From contig CANLXI010000001.1 in the NCBI GenBank assembly GCA_947495035.1, positions 124,001-188,000 on the forward strand: a stretch of DNA of 64,000 nucleotides. Reading direction: 5' to 3'. Each line of letters begins with the position of its first letter. Position 1 is the stretch's first letter. Below are positions 45,416 to 54,726 of this stretch, piece after piece. The notes beneath the pieces are model-generated. The model saw nothing but the letters and a program-made list of their open reading frames with translations, was not told where the DNA came from and searched no databases. The DNA is from an uncultured Granulosicoccus sp. Lineage in GTDB: Bacteria > Pseudomonadota > Gammaproteobacteria > Granulosicoccales > Granulosicoccaceae. A program made the translations under genes and the position numbers.

Positions 45416-45564
45416 TTCCGGGCAAGTCTGTGTGCCCTGTTGAAAACTGGGTACACTGACTGCAGGCCCTTTCTGTCTGGCCGTAGCACTACCGCGGAGG
45501 TGTGATCTCCAGCTGAATGCCGTGCAACGTCTGACAGCGCCTGATTCATCTTGATCCGACGATA

Positions 45565-48027
45565 GTGGGAGAGGCCGTCATTCGCAGAACATTTCAACGA
45601 TTCGCTTGTCTGGCAGCACTCGGCCTGAGCCTGTTCTGCTTCACGTCACCGCTACGTGCGGAATCTCTGCAAGTCAGCGTGGGAGAGCTGGGCGAGGCCA
45701 TCGACAGGCTGGACAGCGAGCCTGACGCCGTGCAAAGGCTGGTTCTGCAGAAGATCCGCGATGAGTTGTCTGCTGCGGATCTGACGCTGCGCGAAGGTGA
45801 ATTGCTGTTCAGCGATGTCGCCACAGATCTCGTGGCCAGCGGTAGTTGCAACCGCACCGAGGTACGCACGCTGAACACGAATGTGACGTTGGCCTCGAAT
45901 ACGCATCTGTATCTGTCGCTGGAGTCCATCGATCAGCCCATTACACTGGGGCTGGAGCTGGATGCGCAAATCGTGGCACAGGGGCGGGCGAAGCAGGTCT
46001 TCGGTGTTCGCCTTGGTGGCTGTCAGGAGCTGGCCAGCGACAGTTTCAGTTTCGACGCCAGTGGTACTGCCTCCTTGTCGCTGCAACTGGAACTGCAGCT
46101 CAATCCCGTGCTGGAAGCCGACAGGCAGCGCTTGATTCTGCGCCCCGACATCAACTTGAGCGGCAATCTGATCCGGCATGATATCCGCGCCGACGTGGAT
46201 GATTCACTACTGCGCGATGTGCTGGAAAGTGTGCTGGAGGACGAGATCGAAGATGCGCTGGATCAGGGGGAGATCAGACGCATGGTGGATCAGTTGCAGC
46301 AGGATCTGCTCTCGGCGCTGGATGCCGAACTGGGCAACGGCTTGCTGATTGTCGATCTGCCGGACCCGTCCGATGAGCAGATCAATCGGCTGTACACCCT
46401 TCTGTCTCCGGAGGGGGACTTTTCACTGTCCCTCGGCTATCTTCGAACGCATCGTCAGGAGCTGCTGGCGGCTCTGATACTTGGTGATGACGAGCGTCTG
46501 GAAGAGCTCTTCGGCGGCGCTGCGCAGTGCGAAGCTGCCGGTATCCTGCAGGTGCCATTGTTGCATCAGCCGGTTTATGCCCTTGATGAGGCAGGGTGTT
46601 CGGCTGTGCAGATTCCCGCCACTGCAGGCCCTGATGAGGAGCTGCTGGTCGAACAGATCAACACCACCACCTGGTACGCCGACGAGTCCTGTCAATTACC
46701 TGTGGATTTCAAGGCGAGCAGCACCGTGGATTATTGCCAGGCAGTACTCGATCCGCTGCGTCTGGGCAATGCGGCCTCATTCAGTAATGAGCTGGAACGC
46801 TGGACGCTGTCCCCCGGAACGCGCTTCGACATCGGCGCCGTGCCGCTTGACGGCAAATTGCAGCCCTTCACCCAGCGTGTGAACTACAAGAGTGTCAGCA
46901 CGGACATGGGCCAGTGCGAACTGGAAATGCGTATCCATGCACCACAACCCACGCCTGACGACCAGTCTGTCCAGACTTCGGCGTTGCGTCCCTTGATCGC
47001 GTTTCACGGCGGCAGCTGGCAGCGGCGTTCATCCGGTGCGCTGGGTATCGAGTCGTTTGCCACGCAGCTGGTCAACCAGGGATTTGTGGTGTTCGCACCG
47101 TTCTATCGGCTTATCGGTGATGCAGAAGGCACGATGGAGTGCAACAACGCCACGCTCGAACAGTTGCTGCAGGATGCCAGTGACGCACTGACCTGGGTGT
47201 TGCAGAACGGCTCGGCCTACGGTGTCAGTGGCAAACCGGTGCTGTTCGGTCAATCGGCCGGTGGCCATCTGGCCGGGGTGCTGGCCGTGGAACGCGCCGC
47301 AGAGATTGCCAGTGCCGTACTGTTCTATGCACCGGTGGACTTCAGTGACTTCGTGAGACAACTGCTCGAAGGAGAAATCGACACCCGGACGGGGCAGCGT
47401 ATTCTGGAAGCCGTTGTCGGGCAGACGCTGGAGAACGTGGATGTGACTGCGCCCCTGATTCAACGCAATACGCTGCCGGATCGCGTGCTTATCGATTCGG
47501 CTGCCAGCCCACCCAAACCTCTACCGCCGTTCTTTCTGCTGCATGGTGAACAGGATACGGTATTGCCCTATCAGCAGTCGGTTCGACTGTGCAATGCGCT
47601 GGCAGACATCTCTCTGGATACACCGGCAGTGCTGCCATCGGCCACTGGTGAGTTGCGACGCATACGCCAGTGCGGGACCTCAGGCAGTCAGTTGCATCTG
47701 ATTGCCGAAGGTGAACATGCCCTGGATTTGTGCATTGCCGACGAGCTGTGCCTGGCCGGCAGCCCTGCCAGCGCAGAGCTGACCCGGGATTCGATCGAAC
47801 AGATGCTCGACTGGATCACGACAGTGGCCGAGACCTCGGTTGCCGATGATGTCCCTGCGGATGATGATGCCAGTGGTGCGGGGGCAGGGCAGTTGGCCGG
47901 TATATCCAGTGGTGGGGGGAGTCTGTCCACAGGATTGTGCGGCGGGTTGCTGTTGCTGCTTGCCGGGCGACGACTGGCTGGGCGTGGTCATCGCAGACCA
48001 CCTGCCCGCAATACAGCCACCCGCTGA
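45565..48027 (+). CDS. Exported alpha/beta hydrolase with large N-terminal region and GlyGly-CTERM-like tail
   Basis: An 820-residue protein read from GTG 45565. A signal peptide ends near LRAES. Residues ~30-410 are an unrecognised region, acidic and Leu-rich, with scattered Cys. From about residue 470 an esterase/lipase-type alpha/beta hydrolase is evident: oxyanion motif FHGGSW (His481), nucleophile Ser564 in GQSAGG, Asp in HGEQD and His in EGEHALD. The C-terminus has GGGS near residue 783, a Leu-rich helix and Arg-rich end (LLLLLAGRRLAGRGHRR), resembling GlyGly-CTERM signals processed by rhombosortase during export. Substrate is unknown; an ester of extracellular origin is likely. Confidence 0.75.
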   Translation: MGEAVIRRTFQRFACLAALGLSLFCFTSPLRAESLQVSVGELGEAIDRLDSEPDAVQRLVLQKIRDELSAADLTLREGELLFSDVATDLVASGSCNRTEVRTLNTNVTLASNTHLYLSLESIDQPITLGLELDAQIVAQGRAKQVFGVRLGGCQELASDSFSFDASGTASLSLQLELQLNPVLEADRQRLILRPDINLSGNLIRHDIRADVDDSLLRDVLESVLEDEIEDALDQGEIRRMVDQLQQDLLSALDAELGNGLLIVDLPDPSDEQINRLYTLLSPEGDFSLSLGYLRTHRQELLAALILGDDERLEELFGGAAQCEAAGILQVPLLHQPVYALDEAGCSAVQIPATAGPDEELLVEQINTTTWYADESCQLPVDFKASSTVDYCQAVLDPLRLGNAASFSNELERWTLSPGTRFDIGAVPLDGKLQPFTQRVNYKSVSTDMGQCELEMRIHAPQPTPDDQSVQTSALRPLIAFHGGSWQRRSSGALGIESFATQLVNQGFVVFAPFYRLIGDAEGTMECNNATLEQLLQDASDALTWVLQNGSAYGVSGKPVLFGQSAGGHLAGVLAVERAAEIASAVLFYAPVDFSDFVRQLLEGEIDTRTGQRILEAVVGQTLENVDVTAPLIQRNTLPDRVLIDSAASPPKPLPPFFLLHGEQDTVLPYQQSVRLCNALADISLDTPAVLPSATGELRRIRQCGTSGSQLHLIAEGEHALDLCIADELCLAGSPASAELTRDSIEQMLDWITTVAETSVADDVPADDDASGAGAGQLAGISSGGGSLSTGLCGGLLLLLAGRRLAGRGHRRPPARNTATR

Positions 48028-48035
48028 TTTTCCAG

Positions 48036-48119
48036 CAGTTCTTCAGGCAGTTCTTCAGGCAGTTTTTCAGGCAGTTTTTCAGGCAGTTTTTCAGGCAGTT
48101 TTTCAGGCAGTTTTTCAGG
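48036..48119. repeat. Seven tandem copies of a 12-bp unit
   Basis: CAGTTTTTCAGG is repeated seven times in direct succession; the first two copies have C at position 6. It fills the gap between the convergent hydrolase and DoeA-like genes. Being a multiple of three it keeps frames open on both strands, but it is not part of a credible gene. Its role may be transcription termination or none. Confidence 0.95.
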
Positions 48120-48155
48120 CAGGCGCTGTGGCGCTGGCGAGATGATTGCCAGCTG

Positions 48156-49322
48156 CTATTTGACGGTAAGGCCACCGGGGGTGGTGCACAGGCATTCCAC
48201 ACCGTTCTCGGTGATGAGTATGGGTTCGGTCATTTCGATGCCACCATCGTCGAGCCACAGCGCCGGCATGAAATGAAAGACCATGCCTGCTTGCAACAGA
48301 GTGCGATCACCGCGACGAAACGACATGGTGCGCTCACCCCAGTCAGGCGGGTAGGACAGTCCGATGGAGTAGCCGCAGCGGCTGTCCTTTTCGAAACCCA
48401 GCCTGTTCAGCGTGTCATTGAAGGCATTGGCAATGTCTTCACAGTAGTTGCCCGGTCGGGCCATCGCCAGGCCGGCACTGACCGCTTCCTGCACGGCATT
48501 CTCGGCCGCTCGATATCTGGCCGGCGGTTCGCCGAAGAACAGGGTGCGTGATTGCGGACAGTGATAGCGGCGGTAGACGCCGGCGATTTCGAAGAACGTG
48601 CATTCACCGGCCTTAAGGGGGCTGTCATCCCAGGTCAGGTGAGGAGCGGTCGCATCCATGCCGGATGGGGTCAGTGGGACAATGGCCGGGTAGTCTCCCC
48701 AGCAATCATCCACGCCCTTGATGCCTGCCGCGTAGATGGACGCCACCAGTTCATTCTTGCGCAGACCCGGTTCGGCCTGTTCGACGATGGTCTGGTGCAT
48801 ATGCTCGACGATGCGTGCAGCGCGGCGCATGCAGTCGATCTCTGCCGTGCTCTTGACCGCCCTTTGCCAGTTGACCAGTCCGGTTGCGTCCACGAAGCGA
48901 TGTTCCTTCAGCCGAGTGCTGAGGCAGGCGTGGGCGGCAGCCGAGTAGTAGTAGTTGTCCAGTTCCACCCCGATGCTTTCCGCCTTCCAGCCCCGCTCCA
49001 GAATCAGGGCGGCCAGAGTCTCCATCGGATGCTTGTCCGGGTTCTGTACATAGCTGTCTTCGTACCCGACGACATTGTCATCGCTCATGATGACGGTTCG
49101 CAATGCGCCCAGAGCATCCATGGAGCGACCCCACCAGACGGGTTCTCCCGATGGTGCGATCAGCACGGCCTGATGCACATAGAAGGACCAGCCGTCATAG
49201 CCGGTGAGCCAGGCCATGTTGGATGGGTCCGAGATCACCAGCAGGTCGATACCTTGCGCCTGCATTGCCTGGCGTGTGGCACTCAGGCGAGCAGCGTATT
49301 CAGCGGGTGTGAAAAAGGCCAT
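48156..49322 (-). CDS. doeA: Ectoine hydrolase-like M24 (creatinase-type) enzyme
   Basis: A 388-residue two-domain pita-bread protein close to DoeA/EutD in remembered sequence: MAWLTGYDGWSFYVHQ, VNWQRAVKS, WGDYPAIVPL, HLTWDD, GLSYPPDWGERT. DoeA opens the ectoine ring to N-acetyl-diaminobutyrates. M24 metal ligands are missing (FFEIAG and HCPQSRT replace the two Asp motifs), as in metal-independent creatinase-type members, which supports DoeA over an aminopeptidase or DddP. GGAG precedes the ATG. It is the last gene of the Pot-like ABC operon. Partner genes doeB, doeC and doeD are not in the window. Confidence 0.82.
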   Translation of the reverse strand: MAFFTPAEYAARLSATRQAMQAQGIDLLVISDPSNMAWLTGYDGWSFYVHQAVLIAPSGEPVWWGRSMDALGALRTVIMSDDNVVGYEDSYVQNPDKHPMETLAALILERGWKAESIGVELDNYYYSAAAHACLSTRLKEHRFVDATGLVNWQRAVKSTAEIDCMRRAARIVEHMHQTIVEQAEPGLRKNELVASIYAAGIKGVDDCWGDYPAIVPLTPSGMDATAPHLTWDDSPLKAGECTFFEIAGVYRRYHCPQSRTLFFGEPPARYRAAENAVQEAVSAGLAMARPGNYCEDIANAFNDTLNRLGFEKDSRCGYSIGLSYPPDWGERTMSFRRGDRTLLQAGMVFHFMPALWLDDGGIEMTEPILITENGVECLCTTPGGLTVK

Positions 49323-49361
49323 GATGGTATCTCCAGGTCAGCCGCTGTGTGTGGCAGTTGC

Positions 49362-50219
49362 TCAGTTGGGACTGAGTCCGCGCAATCTTTCGGATCGACG
49401 CCGCAGCATTTCGAGCACGCTCAGCAAGACAATGGAGATGGCAACCATGATGGTGGCCACCGCCAGAATGGTTGGTGATATCTGCTCCCGGAGTCCGGTG
49501 AACATCTGCCAGGGCAGGGTTTTCTGCCCTGCCGACCCCAGAAACAGCACGACCACCACTTCATCGAAGGATGTGATGAAGGCGAACAGGGCGCCGGAGA
49601 CGACACCGGGTATGATCAGTGGCATCTGCACCTTGAAGAAGGTCGTGACAGGGTCTGCCCCCATGCTGGCAGCAGCCCGTGTCAGGGAGCGATCGAAGCC
49701 GACCATGGTGGCCGTGACCGTGATGATGACAAAGGGTGTGCCCAGCGCTGCATGGGCCAGCACAACGCCCCAGTAGGTGCCCTGCAATCCGATGCGGGAA
49801 TAGAAGAAGTACATGCCGGCGGCGGAGATGATCAGCGGCACGATCATCGGGGAGATGAGGATGGCCATGATCGCCCGGCGAAAGGGTACATGGCTCTGAG
49901 ACAGACCGATGGCGGCCAGAGTACCCAGAGCCGTGGACAGGATGGTGGCAGCCGGGGCGATCAGAAACGAATTCTTCAGCGCCTGCTGCCAGTCACTGTT
50001 GGTGAAGAAGTCATGATAGTGCTTGAGCGAATAACCTTCCGGGCTCAATGACAGCATCGCCGGGGTGAATGTGAAGAAGTTCTCGGCGTTGAATGACAGC
50101 GGAATGATGGTCAGTATCGGTGCAATCAGAAAGAACAGGATGAACCCACAGATGACGTAGCGGAAGGTGTAATGCCAGATACGTTGTCCGGTCGAGGCAT
50201 AGGGAGGAAGTGCGCTCAT
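49362..50219 (-). CDS. ABC transporter permease, PotC type
   Basis: A 285-residue permease with six membrane helices and a PotC-like EAA region (FDRSLTRAAASMGADPVTTFFKVQMPL in outline). It begins 3 bp after the PotB-type gene stop and ends 39 bp before doeA. It forms the channel with the 50223-51839 product. The presence of doeA suggests ectoine, hydroxyectoine or a related zwitterion as substrate; polyamine is the default for the family. Confidence 0.87.
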   Translation of the reverse strand: MSALPPYASTGQRIWHYTFRYVICGFILFFLIAPILTIIPLSFNAENFFTFTPAMLSLSPEGYSLKHYHDFFTNSDWQQALKNSFLIAPAATILSTALGTLAAIGLSQSHVPFRRAIMAILISPMIVPLIISAAGMYFFYSRIGLQGTYWGVVLAHAALGTPFVIITVTATMVGFDRSLTRAAASMGADPVTTFFKVQMPLIIPGVVSGALFAFITSFDEVVVVLFLGSAGQKTLPWQMFTGLREQISPTILAVATIMVAISIVLLSVLEMLRRRSERLRGLSPN

Positions 50220-50222
50220 GGA

Positions 50223-51839
50223 TTACCCCAGCTTCACGTTGTCGATGCCCACGATACGATCGTAGGTCCAGTAGAGTGCCAATACCAGAATCAGCAGAAT
50301 CGAACCCAGTGCGGCTGCCAGACCCCAGTTGAGTGACGAACTGATGTGATACGCGATCCGGTTCGAGATGAAGACTCCCGTGGTACCACCCACCAGTTCG
50401 GGTGTGATGTAGTAACCGATGGACAGGATGAATACCAGGATGGAGCCGGCACCGATGCCGGGGACGGTATTGGGAAAATAGACTCGCCAGAATGCCAGTG
50501 AATCGCTGGCTCCCATGGACTTGGCGGCTCTCATGTAGGTGGGCGAGATGGTCTTCATGACCGAGAACAGCGGCAGAATCATGAACGGCAGCAGGATATG
50601 CGTCATGGCTATGATGGTGCCGGTCATGTTGTTGATCATGACCAGTCTGCCGGCTTCGTTGATCACGCCCGCCCAGACCAGCAAGTCATTGATGACCCCC
50701 TGTTGCTGCAGCAGCACTTTCCAGGCGCTGGTTCTGACCAGCAGTGACGTCCAGAATGGCAGCAGCACCAGTATCAGAACCATGTTGGATGCACGTACCG
50801 ACAGATTGGCCAGAAGATAGGCCACCGGGTAACCCAGCAGTATGCAAGTGCCCGTGATGACCAGACTCATGAAAATGGTGCGCACGAAGAGCTTCAGGTA
50901 GAGGCGTTCGTTGTCCGGTTTGCTTTCGATGCCGTCTGCGGTGCGCTCGGCATCGATGGCGGCCAGAAAATAGCTGTCCACGATGGGAGGGGACAGTCGC
51001 TGCATGGCCTGCCAGTTGTCGATGTCGGCCCAGCCTTTCTCGATGTCGGCAAACTGCGCCTTGAAATCATCGCTGGGAATGGTGTCGATCTGACCGAGCA
51101 GATTCCTGAACAAGGCTGCGGCTTCGGTATTGCTGCTGTTGGCAAAGGCCTCGATAGCGGAAGCCGGCTGGCTCGCAAGATCGTGGTACAGCGCTGCGTA
51201 GGTGAACCCGTGGGGCACCGTGGTGGATGGGTCAAGAGGCTCCTTTTCCTCGGATTCGTACCAGGCATTCCAGTTTTGCCATGACTGGGCCGTGGCCGGA
51301 AATTTTCCTGGCCAGGCCTTCATGTTGCGCAGGGTGGTCCAGGCTTCAGGCGTCCCCCAGGCGGGGTCGATGGCAATGAATCCTGCCATGGCAGCTTCGT
51401 TGTCCAGGCCCTTGATTCTGCGTCCGCTCTTGCGGAATACGCTGGAAATGCCGGGTTGGTCGTAGTTGAGACGGCTGCCCAGTCGGGTATGTATCTTGAC
51501 TTCCTGCGCCAGCATCATGTCATCGGCGAGGGCGGCGAAAACCGCTTCGTCGGGAAGCTCTCCGCTGTCGGCGTCCCAGCTGGCCAGCGCTCGCACGGTA
51601 CCGGGAAGGGTCTGTTCCACGATCTTGTTCTCGACGGAGCGGAACAGCATGTCACCGATCGGCAGCACGAAACTGACGAGAATGAAAACCAGCAACGGAG
51701 CGATGAGTAGCAGTGCGCGAAGCTTTTCGCGGCGCAGGGCGCGGGCCAGACTGCGTTTGAGAGGTTGTCCATCCTTGGTCAGTGGGTCTGACTCCTGGCT
51801 GGATCCGGAATTTGACGATACCGTGGTAGATGCGCTCAA
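50223..51839 (-). CDS. ABC transporter permease, PotB type, with large periplasmic insertion
   Basis: A 538-residue protein, nearly twice the usual PotB length. TM1 is at about residues 42-62. The other membrane segments and the EAA region (YMRAAKSMGASDSLAFWRVYFP) lie after residue 318. Between them are about 250 hydrophilic residues predicted to be periplasmic, rich in Trp, Asp and Ala, with no motif I recognise. A TTG at 51839 is used as start, with GAGGAAA upstream; there is no ATG alternative before TM1. The insertion may form an extra receptor or docking domain for the binding protein. Confidence 0.85.
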   Translation of the reverse strand: MSASTTVSSNSGSSQESDPLTKDGQPLKRSLARALRREKLRALLLIAPLLVFILVSFVLPIGDMLFRSVENKIVEQTLPGTVRALASWDADSGELPDEAVFAALADDMMLAQEVKIHTRLGSRLNYDQPGISSVFRKSGRRIKGLDNEAAMAGFIAIDPAWGTPEAWTTLRNMKAWPGKFPATAQSWQNWNAWYESEEKEPLDPSTTVPHGFTYAALYHDLASQPASAIEAFANSSNTEAAALFRNLLGQIDTIPSDDFKAQFADIEKGWADIDNWQAMQRLSPPIVDSYFLAAIDAERTADGIESKPDNERLYLKLFVRTIFMSLVITGTCILLGYPVAYLLANLSVRASNMVLILVLLPFWTSLLVRTSAWKVLLQQQGVINDLLVWAGVINEAGRLVMINNMTGTIIAMTHILLPFMILPLFSVMKTISPTYMRAAKSMGASDSLAFWRVYFPNTVPGIGAGSILVFILSIGYYITPELVGGTTGVFISNRIAYHISSSLNWGLAAALGSILLILVLALYWTYDRIVGIDNVKLG

Positions 51840-51930
51840 GGCCGGGGTTTCCTCATTCCGATTTCAGTATTGGGGCTGACCATGAAGGCATTGTCCGGTC
51901 GCCGCGGCGAGGCAGAACGACCGGTCTGGT

Positions 51931-51964
51931 CAGGGTGTGTATCAACTGTCGGATACACACCCTG
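51931..51964. terminator. Intra-operon hairpin between binding-protein and PotB-type genes
   Basis: A perfect 13-bp stem (51931-51943 with 51952-51964) and 8-nt loop follows the binding-protein stop by 25 bp. As at 193-217, it probably stabilises the binding-protein mRNA or limits expression of the permeases downstream. Confidence 0.6.
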
Positions 51965-51989
51965 AATCCTTCCACCAGATGGTGAGGTT

Positions 51990-53120
51990 TTACTGAGACA
52001 ACCAGGACTGGAACTTGGCGTCCAGATCATCGCGGTTGTCAGCCCACCATTCGTAGTTGTACAGGAAGGTATTGGTCGCATTGGCCGGGTCGGTTGGCAT
52101 GTGTGGTGCCATGTCGATACCCAGATCGGCATGCTGTCCTACCAGTGGTGCCGAGGATTTTCGTGCCGGACCATAGGAGATGTACTTGGACTGATCGGCC
52201 AGACGCTGCGTGTCGGTCGCGAACATGATGTAGTGCAGTGCGCGGTTTCTGCGCTCTTCACTCAGGCCTTCCGGAATGATCCAGCCGTCGAGATCGAATA
52301 CCTGGGCGTCCCACAGCATTGCGACCGGTTGCTTCTGTTCCTCGATCACCGAAAACAGACGGCCATTGTAGGTGGAACCGATGACCGCTTCACCATCTGC
52401 CAGCAGTTGCGGAGTTTCCGCACCGGCGGACCACCAGATGACGTCGTCCTTGATGGTAGCGAGCTTGTCCAGTGCCTGAGTGACACCTTCATCGGTGGAC
52501 AACACATCATAGACGTCGTCCTTGGCAACGCCGTCGCAGATCAGTGCCCATTCCATGTTGTTGATGGGCCGCTTTTCCAGCGCTCGCTTGCCGGGGTAGG
52601 TGGCTGTGTCGAAGACGGCACAGACATTTTCCGGAGTCTTGCCACCCCAGGCTTCGACGTCGGTTCGATAGCCGAATGTCGTGGAATAGACGATCTGTGG
52701 AATGAAACACTCGGATACCAGCAGGTCGCCGAAATCTTCCGATGCAGGGGTTCCATCCGGCGCTGCAGCCAGTTGCTCGTCCGGATCGATTTCCATCGCC
52801 AGTCCTTCATCGCACAGGCGAATGGCGTCGGAAGCCACCACGTCGACGATGTCCCAGGTGACATTGTTGGCTTCGTTCATGGCGCGCAGTTTCGGCACTG
52901 CTTCATTCGATGATTCATCGTTGATGATCTTGACGCCGGTCAGGGCCTCATACGGCTTGCTGTAAGCCTGGATCTGAGAGTTGGAGTAAGCGCCTCCCCA
53001 GGAGACGATGGTCAGTTCGTCCACACAGTTTTCGCAGGGAGGGAGCTCGTCTGCTGCCGAAGCAGTCAGAGCAACTGCACTCAGCGCAAAGGCGCCGGTG
53101 AGTCCGTATATGATCTTCAT
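51990..53120 (-). CDS. ABC transporter substrate-binding protein, PotD/PotF type
   Basis: A 376-residue exported protein with a signal peptide ending near LTASA. The mature part starts with ELTIVSWGGAYSNSQIQAY, typical of the spermidine/putrescine-binding class, and contains IYSTTFGYRTDVEAWGG-type and VIGSTYNGRLF segments. Two Cys pair closely at the mature N-terminus (PPCENC). GAGGAA precedes the ATG at 53120; the frame is open further upstream without support. It determines the substrate of the importer; sequence alone does not say whether this is a polyamine or an ectoine-like compound. Confidence 0.87.
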   Translation of the reverse strand: MKIIYGLTGAFALSAVALTASAADELPPCENCVDELTIVSWGGAYSNSQIQAYSKPYEALTGVKIINDESSNEAVPKLRAMNEANNVTWDIVDVVASDAIRLCDEGLAMEIDPDEQLAAAPDGTPASEDFGDLLVSECFIPQIVYSTTFGYRTDVEAWGGKTPENVCAVFDTATYPGKRALEKRPINNMEWALICDGVAKDDVYDVLSTDEGVTQALDKLATIKDDVIWWSAGAETPQLLADGEAVIGSTYNGRLFSVIEEQKQPVAMLWDAQVFDLDGWIIPEGLSEERRNRALHYIMFATDTQRLADQSKYISYGPARKSSAPLVGQHADLGIDMAPHMPTDPANATNTFLYNYEWWADNRDDLDAKFQSWLSQ

Positions 53121-53340
53121 GCAGTAATTCCTCGTTGAATTCATACAAAAGCCTAACATAGCCGGCACGACTGTCGTGAATCGTGCGCACCAATCAGGGG
53201 CGTTATCGCGCCCTGAAACATTGTTTTGCGAACCCGTTTGGTGCAATCGACCAAAAAACCGGAAATTTCATATCAGTTGTTCCATGTAGCCGGCTGTCGA
53301 TCAGTGATTTGGGATAGTCAGACCATCATTCAGCGGAACA

Positions 53341-54456
53341 TCAGCTGACCGGATCCAGTGCCTTGGCATCGAGCGCACTCCAGCCCAGTTTGTAGACCTC
53401 GCCTTCCACCGGAAGCGTGCTGCGGCCCCCGTTGGGTACCTTGACAATGAATTCGTCATTGCCCGCGACACTCATGACGATGCGCAGGTGATCCCCCAGA
53501 TAGAGCACTTCCTTGACCACGCCATCGACGAGATTGTCGCGGTTCTCCGACGGCTGCAGTTCGATGCGTTCCGGCCTCAGGGAAATGGTGGAACGGGAAC
53601 CCGGTTCACCGATATTGACCGCTTCGGCCTCGATCTGCGTCCCGTCATCCAGCGTCAGACTGCACAGATTGCCGTTGCGTGCCGTCACCTTGCCGGAAAG
53701 CTTGTTGTTTTCGCCGATGAACTGGGCAACGAAGGAGTTCTGCGGGCTCTCGTACAGTGCATCGGGCGATGACAGCTGCTGGATGACACCATCCTGGAAG
53801 ACGGCGACCCGGTCGGACATGGTCAGCGCTTCGGTCTGGTCGTGCGTGACATAGACCACGCTGACACCCAGGCTCTCGTGGATGTGCTTGATTTCATACT
53901 GCATCTGCTCGCGCAGCTGCTTGTCCAGAGCCCCCAGTGGTTCGTCCATCAACACCAGATCGGGGTCGAAAACCAGTGCCCGAGCCACGGCGACGCGCTG
54001 CTGCTGGCCCCCTGAGAGCTGGGCCGGGCGGCGATTACCGAAGGCACCGAGTTCTACCATGTCCAGGGCACGCTTGACCTTGGCATCGCGTTCGCTCTTG
54101 CCCAGTTTGCGTATTTCCAGTGGAAATGCCAGATTTTCGGCCACGCTCATGTGCGGGAACAGCGCGTAGTTCTGGAAGACCATGCCGATGCCCCGTTTTC
54201 GAGGTGGCACGTTGTTGATGGGTTTGTCGTTGAGAAAGATTTCCCCGTGGGTCGCTGGCTCGAAGCCGGCCAGCATCATCAGACAGGTGGTCTTTCCCGA
54301 ACCCGACGGGCCGAGCATGGTGACGAATTCACCCGGGGCGATATCCAGGTTCAGATCCTTGACGACGAGTGTGATCCCATCGTAGCTTTTTTGCACGTGG
54401 TCGAAGCGCACCGCCGCGCCGCGTACCTCCGTGGAGGTCTGGGCTGTTGCATTCAT
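53341..54456 (-). CDS. ABC transporter ATPase, PotA type
   Basis: A 371-residue ATPase with Walker [10 protein letters not shown], signature [15 protein letters not shown], Walker [14 protein letters not shown]-loop YVTHD and a C-terminal TOBE domain (SLRPERIEL). It is the first gene of the operon potA-potD-potB-potC-doeA. A 220-bp gap separates it from the binding-protein gene, so a second promoter there is possible. Confidence 0.9.
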   Translation of the reverse strand: MNATAQTSTEVRGAAVRFDHVQKSYDGITLVVKDLNLDIAPGEFVTMLGPSGSGKTTCLMMLAGFEPATHGEIFLNDKPINNVPPRKRGIGMVFQNYALFPHMSVAENLAFPLEIRKLGKSERDAKVKRALDMVELGAFGNRRPAQLSGGQQQRVAVARALVFDPDLVLMDEPLGALDKQLREQMQYEIKHIHESLGVSVVYVTHDQTEALTMSDRVAVFQDGVIQQLSSPDALYESPQNSFVAQFIGENNKLSGKVTARNGNLCSLTLDDGTQIEAEAVNIGEPGSRSTISLRPERIELQPSENRDNLVDGVVKEVLYLGDHLRIVMSVAGNDEFIVKVPNGGRSTLPVEGEVYKLGWSALDAKALDPVS

Positions 54457-54647
54457 GGTGTCTGTCAGTCTGCTATTGCTGGAATATCAGGAACTACGGG
54501 AGATACCATACCGGCTTCGAAAAGGAATTACATGCTCCCGTGTGATCCCGGACAAGTACGAATACTTGAACCGATGATGCAGTGCACTTCACCATGGGTC
54601 AAGTGCTCCAGCCACTTTGATCAGGTAACGTGTCGTTGCGCACACTC

Positions 54648-54662
54648 GCCTCGATGAGACAT
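54648..54662 (+). repeat. 15-bp near-copy of the inverted-repeat arm
   Basis: GCCTCGATGAGACAT matches 11294-11308 (arm of the inverted-repeat element) at 14 of 15 positions. It lies between the histidine kinase stop and the PotA-type gene start. Similarity does not extend further, so kinship is tentative. Confidence 0.3.
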
Positions 54663-54726
54663 GGAGGTCAGCTCTGTCTGCTGTGGAGTGCACGGTGGAC
54701 AGAGAAGCCCGGGGGACGCAGTTTTC

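Noticed and set aside
47816-48202. Minus-strand frame with a repeated Leu-Lys-Asn-Cys pattern
   Set aside because: The pattern is just the translation of the 12-bp tandem repeat, whose length is a multiple of three. The rest is the shadow of the hydrolase gene.
48156-49322. DMSP lyase DddP (also an M24-fold enzyme)
   Set aside because: DddP keeps metal-binding Asp/His/Glu residues. Here the two Asp motifs are replaced (FEIAG, HCPQSRT), and length and motifs fit DoeA better.
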